In this document: piece by piece, positions 54,100 through 64,000 of the stretch
How positions within the stretch are numbered: the first letter of the stretch is position 1
How the letters are laid out: each line of letters opens with the position of its first letter
From: Trichoplax sp. H2
Taxonomy: Eukaryota; Placozoa; Uniplacotomia; Trichoplacea
Direction of reading: 5' to 3'
NCBI GenBank assembly: GCA_003344405.1
Contig: NOWV01000023.1
Coordinates: 724,405-788,404 of the forward strand
Length of the DNA stretch: 64,000 nucleotides
The notes under the pieces: generated by a model
Database searches by the model: none
What the model saw: the letters and a program-made list of their open reading frames with translations, nothing else
What the model was told of the DNA's origin: nothing
Program-made: the position numbers and the translations under genes

Positions 54100-57000
54100 A
54101 TGTCTATTCCTTTATACGAAAAACGTAACGCAAACTCACTATCAATAAATGGCTTTCCATCGACCTATACAACCGATAGCCAAGATGACTGCTCGACCGT
54201 AGCAGTTACTCCTATTGCCAGACGCAAAGTTATGAAACATGCAAGTGGCTCCTACAGTCCATCATATCATCATAATTTGTCTTTATCATTATACGAATAC
54301 GATGAGCTAAAATATTTCCGCCCTTTGATTCATGATCGTTGTCCACCATCTATAGAAAAAGGGAACATTATGAAATATGATTTAATCGGTGTAAGAACAT
54401 TTGATGCAGTTGCAAAAATTTTACCATAAAATAATTTGCTTTTCCATTACGTCCCTATCGACTATTTTTACATTTTTTAAGTTAAAATTAAAATATCTAT
54501 ACCGATAACTAAAGTTCACCGATACTTAATTTAGCGATTTAATAGTTTTACTTAGTATTAAATTATTTCTTGCCTTAAAAATTGTTTTAAATTAGGATGA
54601 TGATAAAAGAAATTATTACTGACGTACAAAATTAATGAATCAGTGTCTACAGATTTATCGGTATCAGTTGTTCATTCTCGTTTAATGATATTATAGATCA
54701 ATAAAGCCTTTACTTATTCAATACATCACGATGTTATTAATGGCAATATCGACGGATGTAGAGAGAAAGTGCAGGCAAAATCTTCGTGTAAGTACCCATT
54801 ACTCCAAGGCGATTACTATAAATAAGGGTATAATTTGATTGATATCATTTTCTCAAGTATACTACATTCTCTTAACTGTCTCTCTTTCAAATTAAAGTTT
54901 ACTTCAGATATAACTATAGCTGATTTTAGCCTTCTGAAAAAACTGCTAGATCGATGATATTTTTGTTGCTCTGTACCAGTATTTTATGATTTTTATCTTA
55001 GATCGTGATATTGCAAATATTTAGGTTACAACATGTATTGGAAAGGTTAAATACAGTAAACAGCATGAAATTTAATATTCTACTAGGTTAAATAGATTAG
55101 CCGAATGACTAGAAATCTTCATTGGCAGCAGATTTAACATTTTAAATTCCTTATAACTGATGCTGTAGTTTGGATTAATGATTTATCAGCACTGTGCCTA
55201 CAGTATTTCATGAAACCCTCAATCTCTACTAAAGTCGGAGCAAATCTGAACACTTAGAGCTTTATAATTACGTCACTTTCTTTCTTATCGTGATTAATAA
55301 CATATCTGAAAGTCTATATGTGAACTCGGCGTAGATCTTTCTTTATCAATGTCGAGATATGTTATATTCAGCTGATTCGGGTACACGCTTACTCCGATAT
55401 GTAGATATTTTTAAGGATCAGAGAGATTGAAAAATTATTTCTTAATTCCAGGTGTTAATTCTCAGGATACATTTGGTAAAACAGCACTTCACTATGCCAT
55501 TGAAACCGAAGCTAGTAATATTGTTACTTATCTCCTCGAAAGTAACTGTAATTTAAATATTGGTGATAATAATGGAGTTACTGCTCTACATACAGCAGTT
55601 AAAGTAGGAAATTTATCCCTGGTTCAGGTATATATCATGTCGGTATTTGTATAGCGCTCGTAGCCAACAGCAATATAATACTGCATTGATTATATATATA
55701 CTTGATACACGTGTTGTCTTTTCTTCATAATCAATTTATTAATTTTACGTTTCTTCTCTATCACTATAATTAAGATTCTACTAGCGGAAGAAAGCATCAA
55801 TGTAAATTGCGTAGATAATCAAGGGATGGCGCCATTACATTTAGCTGCAGTCACGAATAAGGAATTAATTTGCAGCGAATTAGTAAGTAAAAATTGATCA
55901 AGCTTTACATAGTCTGTGCTGCAAAAATTTAAATTTTTCAGCGAATTTAAGGAAAAAACTACTCCTAAAGAATATGTGTATTTTTGCAAACTTGATCATT
56001 AAATATAACGATGATGTCAAAAGTCTGATATATCGTATGCCTTGAATTTGTTATTTCTTGACTAATAAATTTATCGATAAAGCCAACTGAGGTACTATAT
56101 GTTAAATTAATTGCTACGCAGAAAATCTTTCCACACTAGCGGCTTACATGCAGTAGGTTTGAATGAATATACTTTAATGAAATTACAAGTATTTGTTATC
56201 GAAAGCGATAAAATTATAGTGTTACTAACTTAATCAGTATTAGATTGTTAATCCTATAATTTGACGCTGCTATAACTTCTTTGCCTTTCAGATGCCAAGC
56301 AAAATGTTTAAAAACATAATAGCAATTCTAATATTTTTTAATCTAATTTTTAAATAGTTTCTGCGTTTGCTCTTTAAAAGATTTTATCTTGCTAAAAACC
56401 TGTATGATAGTGTATGGAATGCATAAAGATGTAGCTATGCAATTGTAAATATTGTTTAAGATATAGATAGCTGAATCAGATTATTATTCAAACTAGAAAA
56501 AAAATTTAGATTTAATGAATATTTTTAATTATGCTTGACTCCTAGCTGACGGCTAATGCAATCGTCTTCATCGAAGACGATGATCATATGACACCTGTTG
56601 CTTATGCCGCTAAGAATGGATATGGGGATTTATTGAGGATGTTTTTTAGTCATGGTTAGTACTGGTAGAAAATTAATTTATTACCGTGTGAAATTACTTG
56701 AAGATTCGTTCAAATCTTTCACTTAGCTCTTCTTGGCCTGCAAATTATGTAAATTAAATTAATTTCTACTCGATAATATTATTCGATTTCTTAATCGATA
56801 AGGTTAATCGATTTAATTATATTTTCCATTGGGTATTATCGTTAATCATTATTATGTTATCTGAACTGCATTTCAAATGAAGTAATGTCTCAAATTCGGT
56901 ATTGTTTTTTCATGGTAGTAGTAGCAAATAAAGTCTATTGTGCACATTAAGCTATAAAATTGCTGAATTTTATGATCATATTGATACAGTTTGACGAAGA

Positions 57001-60000
57001 AGAGGGCTGATAGAGCGATTCTAAGGGAAATTGTTCCATCGTCTCTGTAGATTAGATTACTCAGAATCTATTTATGTCGTCTAGTAATATTATAGTGAGA
57101 TACTTTAGTGCCAAATAATTTTTGGACAAATGCAGAATTATAACATTACCTCTATTATTGTGTCTGCATATGCTGCTCATCGATTTAACAGAAAATGATA
57201 CTATAAGTGGCATTTTATTTTCAAGAAATTTTTCGTGAAATATCACAATTTAATCTTTTTTTCAGTGAAAAGCAAAGGTTGGGAAGTAGACGAATTACTA
57301 TATGATTGTGGATCTCCTAAAACGACATTACTTCATCTAGCCGTGCAAGGCTCCTCGTTACCGGTTAATCAATATTAACAGTGGAGATTAAAATTAATTA
57401 TTTACAGGAAGGAAATAATAACTTTTAAATTTAATGCTTTCTTTTTCACCTAAAATCCAGGCTGTTAAGCTGCTATTACGTAATAATGCCAATGTATCAA
57501 GTAAAAGGGTACGTATTTAAAGATGAGAAACAGCAGTTAATAACAAAGCTGCGATACAAATTTTGAACATCGTCATCGTACGGTAAAAAAAGTTTTATAA
57601 GCGATTCAATGTCGTCTTATATTATTTCTATTTTTAATGCAAATTTTCATTCCTAAGTAAATCTTAATTTAGTTTACATTAATTAGCAATTGATCATATG
57701 AAATAGTTATGACTTAACAGCTCAATCTTTATATAACTTTGCGTAGGCTAGATTGTAACAAAAATACTTATACTCCGAGACACTAAAGATGACAACTACT
57801 GTTTTTTTTGGAGGTACTATAAGAACTAAGTACTAAATGACATACGGTTTATATTTTTATCGTAGGATTCAGACGGAAATACGCCTGTTCATGTTGCTGC
57901 TGCTTGTGGCTCCTTAGCAATTATACGCTGTTTAATAGGCAATACAGAAGTGGAAAACAATGCTAGCAGTAAGGATGAGAGTCACGAAAATATTAAAATT
58001 AATCTCGGTGTTGAAGTAATAAATAGTGAAGGTGCTACTCCGTTACATGAGTAAGTAGAATTTACGTATTAGATATCATCCAAATATAGTTCAGGACTTA
58101 TCGTTTCCTTTCTCACACCTATACTTTGTATTTTTGATAGAGCTGCAAAATTTGGCCACGATGTTATCGTAAAATACCTTATAAGTTGTGTGAGTATAAT
58201 AGGGAAGACGTAATCATATTGTTATTATTTGAATAAATTTTCGATATTTATACCCTTATTATTGATTGAGTATGGTTTGTATAGTTCTTATATATATGCT
58301 AATAGATTAACTTAATTAGGGTATAGATGTAAATGACATCGACATTAAGAAAAAAACACCACTGATGGTTGCAGCTGAATCAGGAAGTATGACAACGGTG
58401 AAATTGCTGCTGGAGCAAAGTGCAGATGTGACCATATTAGACAGAGCTAACAAATCATGCCTACATTATTCTATTGGAAATTATGAAATTATGAAAGTAA
58501 TTTTAGAACACTTTTTAAAGGTAAGCGAAATCATTAGATAAAGAAATGTAATCTCAACTAGTAGTTTTGAATTTCATCTATATTTTGATAAATAACGTGG
58601 ATACTGTCAAATTCTCGGTTATTGTATTATTTGTCATACTTAGGAAGAGAAATTTAAGGAATTAGTTGACGCTAAAGATGTCACAGGATCAACAGCATTA
58701 CATTACGCAAGTAAAGTCGGAAATTCACAGGTAAAAGTCATTCGTAAGAAGAAATATCAGGTGTTATCATCGCAAATGTTGTGGTTTATTCCAATTTTAG
58801 TACTCATTGATGCTACTCTTTTACAGTCTTCTATGCTATACTTGCTTTATAAAGTTGACAAAAATTCGATATCGACAAATTAGAGATATTTTCTTGTTGA
58901 AGCTAAGGCGCTATATGTTAGTATTAATTAAAGTATCAATCATTTTCCAATACCGAATAAGCATGCTAATGCATCTGATATATCCTACAATTTCAATCGT
59001 TGATTTGTCGAAAGCTGATACATAAAGCATTTTTCAATAGCTGCTAGCAAAGTAAGAAGTGCAACAAAACTTTTGATTTTAGTGCCTTTTTATTGCCAAC
59101 TTTAATTACAAACTCTGCCGATAAGTGAAAAACTTAGACGAAGTTAAAGTTATCAGATACGATATTTTCTGAAATTAAAACTTATCAAACGTAATGCGCT
59201 GCATACTAACAATTATTTAATTGCGGTAACGTTTTTGGATACCTTCTACTTTCAAATTTTAGGAGGTACTAGCTCTCCTCGGTGCAGGAGCAAATGCTAA
59301 TAGTGTCAACAGATTTAAAGAAACATGCTTTCACGTTGCAACTTGGTAAGTCTATAAATGAAAACTTTCTGTGTTTTTCAATGCGACGCTTATTTACTCT
59401 TGGAAGTACTTGTACAAACTATAGAATTAAGTGACATATCCAGTAAGTTCTGGTATGCTTAGCCTTTAAAAGTACAGTTAAGATATTTATTTTAATACTG
59501 AATAATTTTTCAATATAGATTTTAATTCATAATAAGTGCAGCTCATTTTATTAATCTATTGTACTTTACGATCAATATCATAAATAATTCATTCTTGGCA
59601 GCATATTTAAGTTGAATATTGTTACTGCTAATAGATTTGTTTACTATCCGCATGCACTTATAGCCTTAACTTCTCGAGTGCTTCAGTTAGTGGGATGAAA
59701 TTATTTTCGACAGATTATTTATTTATATAACTTATACGTGATCGTCTATTTTTGCACCCATATAAATTGATATATAGATGAATAGCCTAATATTATTTTT
59801 ATTTTTCTCGTTAATCAATATTCAAGCTACGGCCATCTTGATATCCTCAAGATATTAGTTAAATATCAAGATGAAAAAACAATCGATTTTATGGATGATC
59901 AGGATAGAACACCATTGCATGTAGCTGCATGGAATGGATATGAAGATATCATTTCCTATCTTTCATCTTCAAATGCACATATTAAACCGTAAGGATAGAT

Positions 60001-63000
60001 TTCTGAGGAAAAAGGGTGAAAAATTTTCAGCAATAAAGCCCTTACAGTATACGCGTATATGATATTGGCCGTCTACTAATCTTAAGAATGTTCTGATAAG
60101 TTATACTCTCTCATATTTTATTTAATTTCCAGAGATTGTGATGGCAGAACACCTCTACACTTTGCAGCATGCAATGGACATTTAAAATGCCTACAACTTT
60201 TAGTTCAGAGAAATGTATCAGCAGTTAATGAAGCCGACAAGCAATCGGTACTGTAATTACAAACATTATTTAACTTGGTGTAGTAGTCGTCAAAATATCT
60301 CTGTTCCCCAAATTTAAGCTGGTAGATTTCAAGGACATGCAATCAGTTTAACATTTCCGCTTTTAATTTTCTCTACTAGGAGACGCCTTTACATATCGCT
60401 GCTTGGTCCGGCCACGCAAAAATTGTAAAATACTTACTGTCCCTGAAAAAGCAGATGGTTACATTAAATATTCGTAGCCAAAATCCGCTGGATGTAGCAG
60501 TGGTGACAAAGAATGAAGATGTTGCATTGGCAATAATCAAGCACAAAAGGTAAGATATAAATTAAACGAAACTTCAACTGGTGCCTTGTTGATATATTCT
60601 TATTTAACTATCACAGGATTAATAATTACTTTAGATACAAAACTAATATTTTGATTTTCAACATCATATTATTCTAATTAAAGGATTAAAAAGATTTTAC
60701 GACGTTTTATTAACAGTATCTACATTTCTGATTGAGAACTAATAACAAATATTTGCTCCAGTATAGCGAATAAATGTTGAAATTTTGGCAGTTGCTACTA
60801 TGGATAATGATGAGTTAATACACTCACATAGTTGAATTACCATTTTCCATAACGTGGAATAGAATTAGATGCCGCAGTTACAAATCTAAATTCTCACAAG
60901 TTACAACAGATAGTCAGGAATTATTTAAAAATACGTATCAGTACCCTCATCTACTTACTATTTTCATTAATGTAACATTTAAGGTGGCGTGATTTTATTT
61001 ACCGAACAAAGACTGGAAATTGTACACAGATACAAATTTTAATAGCTAGAATGCCAGCAGCAGCAAAGGTAATTTTGTTTATTTGATTAGTTTTTAATTC
61101 CTTAATTAATTACTCGTAAGAATGATAGGTACAATATCGCTCTTGCTAAAGTATAAATAAATGTGGTCTTGCTACTATAGCTTTTAATGGATCGGTGCAT
61201 TAGCATACAAGGTTCTCCCAGTCAAGGAAATTATAAGGTAAATCACTTTCTGCTCTATAATCATTGTAATTCATAGAATATGCGTAAATCATTTTACCAA
61301 CAAGAAATGTAATATCGAGGAATTACTCATAACCTCCAAGTATTCAAAATACGAAACATAAATTTATTTTTGATAGTTATGGTACCACCATAATGTAAAA
61401 TAGTTAGTTCACTCATATTTCTAATTATATACGATATTTGTTATTAATACAGCTTATTTCTTGATCTGATAATGGTAGTTAACAATTTACCCTATTTAAT
61501 ATTTGTTAAAAGTTATAGTACCACATAACTTGATATAGTTTGTTCACTCGTAAATTTAATTATGTATGATATTTACTGTTAATGCCGATTATTTTTTGCT
61601 CCGATAATAATAGACAACAATTTACGCTGTTTAATATTTGTTGAACTTAAGACGCTACTTTAACATGAAATATGGTTTGCTCACCAGTAATCTTAATTAA
61701 AAACAATAGTTATTAATATCAGTTATTTTTCGTTTCTGATAATATAATAGTAGATAACAATTTACACTGTTTAGTATTTTTCGAAGCCTATGCTAATACC
61801 ACAACGTGCAATATTTGTAGCTCACTTGTAATTTTAATCATAAACAATATTTATTATTCAAGCAAATTATATTTTGTGCTGATAGTGCTAGATAAGAATT
61901 TAGACTGTTTAGTATATATTGAAAGCTATTGTACAGCTATAAATTAAAACATAGTATCCTCGCTTGTAACTTCAAATACACATGATGGTTATTAACGAAA
62001 ATTATTTTTTTGGCCTGATAATATAATAATAGTAAAAAAATTACAATACACTATTTAATGTTTTTTGGAAATTTATGGCACTACTAAAACGTGAAATAGA
62101 GCTCGCTCATAATTTTAATTATACACGATATTTATTATTACGTAAATTATTAATACAAATAATTTTTGCTCCAAAAGTAATAGATAAAAAATTTACACCA
62201 TTTAATATTTCTTGAAAGTTAATGGTACTGCCATATCATGTCATTTAGTTTATACACTTATAATTTTAATTGTACGCAATATTTATCATTGATACAAAAT
62301 ACCACTTGCTCCGGTAATGGCAATCGCTGATTAATACCATTTATTTCTTTTAGATAATTTATGAATTTGAATTTCTTCAAGGCCAACCACAGAGTGCAGA
62401 AGATGGAGTTAAACAATCACTTCAAGCATTTCAGGTTAATTCTACAGACAGATAGAGCTGAGCTTATTTCGCATTAGCGGTATTAACGTTATTATTCATC
62501 TGTGTAATTTTGCGTCGGCGTTTACTGCAGCTACGTTATTAATTTTATATAGGAAAGCTTGTTATTATATAATTATAAATTAATGCTGTCACGATTGCTA
62601 CAATTAGACAATGGTTGATTATGATCGGGAAAACTGTTTAGTGCATCCCCTCAGCAATGCCCTTTTGAAATATAAATGGTACATGGCATTGATTTAACAG
62701 CAATGACATTAAATTTGAAGATTTTGTGAGCTCCCTAGTCGTTGTTTTAACCGCTAACAATTTGATTAAGATAAATTTCTTTGCTTTTCTAGGGATAAAT
62801 ATGGATGGATTGCCTACTTAGTAAACGTGCTGACTTTTGCAACTTTCTTGACATTGCTAACATATCAGATTATTTCTAATTCCATTGCTTATATTAACGA
62901 TTATCCACAAATGGTAGAGTGTAAAAATGTAACGAATCTCAGCTTAACAAATCTACATCAGTCCGTATGTACAGCTATATTTCGAATTTTAGCTTACTTA

Positions 63001-63030
63001 AGGATTATTATGATCATTCTTGACATTTAA
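54100..63030 (+). CDS. TRPA-like ankyrin channel protein, pore not in window
   Basis: Twenty exons: 54100-54390, 54697-54787, 55452-55627, 55775-55882, 56546-56654, 57266-57363, 57461-57508, 57866-58050, 58141-58189, 58320-58520, 58644-58730, 59263-59345, 59827-59988, 60133-60247, 60380-60549, 60984-61068, 61181-61237, 62354-62434, 62608-62678, 62793-63030; all phases agree, 834 aa. A 97-aa N-terminal exon precedes about 14 ankyrin repeats (TALHYAI, TALHTAV, APLHLAA ... TPLHIAA). Then comes the TRPA-type linker: HKRWRDFIYRTKTGNC, MPAAAKLLMDRC, IIYEFEFLQ, HPLSNALLKYKW. S1 is LVNVLTFATFLTLLTYQII; a glycosylatable loop (NVTNLSLTN) and a hydrophobic VCTAIFRILAYLRIIMIIL (S2-like) follow, then TAA. 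S3-S6 and the pore are absent. A donor CAGTCC|GTATGT near 62967 could instead splice to exons beyond the window. TRPA channels are cation channels gated by irritants or temperature; a pore-less form could not conduct. Confidence 0.8.
61370..62350. repeat. Diverged 130-150 bp tandem repeat in a TRPA intron
   Basis: About seven units fill most of the intron between exons 17 and 18. Each has the order (G)TTCACTC-like, AATTTTAATTATA, CGATATTTATTATT, a TTTTTGCTCC/CTGATAATA block, TAGATAACAATTTACACTGTTTAATATTT, then a GTACC(A) block. Units start near 61409, 61542, 61676, 61818, 61945, 62100 and 62246. Copies differ substantially, so the array is old. Confidence 0.85.
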
Positions 63031-63038
63031 TAACACAT

Positions 63039-63245
63039 CAAATTATTTTCAATTTTCTTACTAATTTTAACGATTATCCATATATGGTGGTGTGCGAAAT
63101 GTAACAAATCAGAACTTAACAGGCCTAAATCGGACCGTATGTACAGCTATATTTTTAATTTTAGCTTACGTATTATGGATTATCAGACTTAAGCATGCGC
63201 TGTATAACCCAAATAATCCTTCAAACATTCGCAATTTCATTTTAG
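63039..63245 (+). repeat. Decayed duplicate of the last TRPA exon
   Basis: Repeats about 62868-63015: shared words include TTAACGATTATCCA, ATGGT..TGTG(A)AAATGTAAC and CCGTATGTACAGCTATATTT. The copy has a frameshift and a TAA, but its S2-like part reads VCTAIFLILAYVLWIIRLKH and runs on to NPSNIRNFILGL before a stop. The duplicate therefore carries an alternative C-terminal end. Confidence 0.75.
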
Positions 63246-63560
63246 GGCTCTAAAAGCACTTTACTTAAAATAAACTATAATTCGGACGTTTGTTGCTTTC
63301 TCGGCAAAAGTTATTGATTTACGAAATTTACGTTTAATGATTCCTTCGATGTACAGTCTACAGAATTCATTTCGACTCTATTTATACGAGTATATCTACT
63401 ATATATTAAACGCCTGTATTTCTTTTAATAGATTACCTAAACCAGCACAAAAGATACAATGATTTATAGAGCAGTGCAATAAGTATCTCGTTTAGCAATT
63501 AAAGTTTATAATTAGTCAATAGCTAGAACATGCTTACAGAATATTTATCCTCTATTTCGT

Positions 63561-63845
63561 TGTCACAAACTTATGTTGCGAACTACTACACTAAACTAAT
63601 AGATTACTTATGCCTTGCTTCACTACACCTGGAGATCTACTGTATGGTAGTTCTTTACTACTTTCGGTCACACAGAGATAAGACTGTTCTAAAAGATTAG
63701 TATAGTTTTTATTAGTAGAGTAGCCGAGTACCTTCTCGTACACGATCTAATAAGGAACTCTAGAACTGAGCATTCGCTCGTCCTTTTATACCATTCCACT
63801 AAATTTATGGTGCACACATAGTAACTTGACAATATAAGATTTACA
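63561..63845 (-). mobile_element. LTR-like element, 285 bp
   Basis: Begins TGTCACAAACTTATGTTGCG and ends AAGATTTACA; inverted relative of 33749-34022 over its whole length. It shares the TGTCACAAA end with 35286-35540 and, inverted, with 28204-28962 and the element beside gap 2. No coding capacity. Confidence 0.65.
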
Positions 63846-63856
63846 TGATTTGTATA

Positions 63857-63985
63857 CGCGATAATCGCACGATAAGTGCGCGATAGTCACACGATAAATG
63901 CGCGATAATCGCACGATAAATGCGCGATAATCACACGATAAATGCGCGATAATCGCACGATAAATGCATGATAATCGCGCGTACG
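63857..63985. repeat. 22-bp minisatellite
   Basis: About five to six copies of CGCGATAATCGCACGATAAATG with single-base variants (AGTC, CACA, AAGTG). It abuts the LTR-like element and is G+C-richer than its surroundings. It continues to nearly the window edge. Confidence 0.9.
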
Positions 63986-64000
63986 TAGCGGGTGCTAACG

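Overview
This is AT-rich eukaryotic DNA with small GT-AG introns and short exons. The gene families point to an early-branching animal: an NF-kB with RHD plus ankyrins, a TRPA-like ankyrin protein, a group XII secreted phospholipase A2 and a mitochondrial COX18 insertase. Low GC, compact introns and about one gene per 6-8 kb would suit a placozoan. A sponge or cnidarian cannot be excluded without a search. Every gene I could model lies on the + strand. All gene models were assembled by hand from splice sites and reading phase; each complete model sums to a multiple of three.

Layout. 1-7.1 kb: no supported gene, a 72-bp tandem duplication and palindromic TACAGTA/TACTGTA arrays. 7.1-8.7 kb: COX18 (5 exons, 325 aa). 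10.8-12.0 kb: group XII sPLA2 (3 exons, 187 aa). 13.8-20.0 kb: gene A, a p100/p105-type NF-kB (20 exons, 878 aa: RHD, serine-rich linker with tandemly copied exons, six ankyrin repeats). 24.9-31.5 kb: gene B, RHD-only (8 exons, 347 aa). 34.7-38.5 kb: gene C, RHD-only (8 exons, 367 aa). 45.5-47.8 kb: gene D, an RHD-only gene with every splice site and phase intact but two in-frame TAG codons. 50.7-53.9 kb: scattered pieces resembling RHD/TIG exons, possibly remnants of more copies. 54.1-63.0 kb: TRPA-like gene (20 exons, 834 aa; about 14 ankyrin repeats, TRPA-type linker, S1 and probable S2, no pore in the window).

The most interesting feature is the tandem Rel/NF-kB cluster. One conventional RHD-ankyrin gene is followed by at least three RHD-only paralogs that share its intron phases. 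All have altered DNA-recognition loops and no recognisable activation, nuclear-localisation or ankyrin segment. They could be decoys, dimer-partner inhibitors or factors with a different DNA specificity; this is inference.

Non-coding structure: two 20-N gaps whose flanks repeat each other (probably two haplotypes placed in series), a 0.9-kb near-perfect palindrome, a family of TG...CA-ended LTR-like elements in introns and intergenic DNA, a diverged ~130-150 bp tandem repeat filling one TRPA intron, and a 22-bp minisatellite at the right edge.
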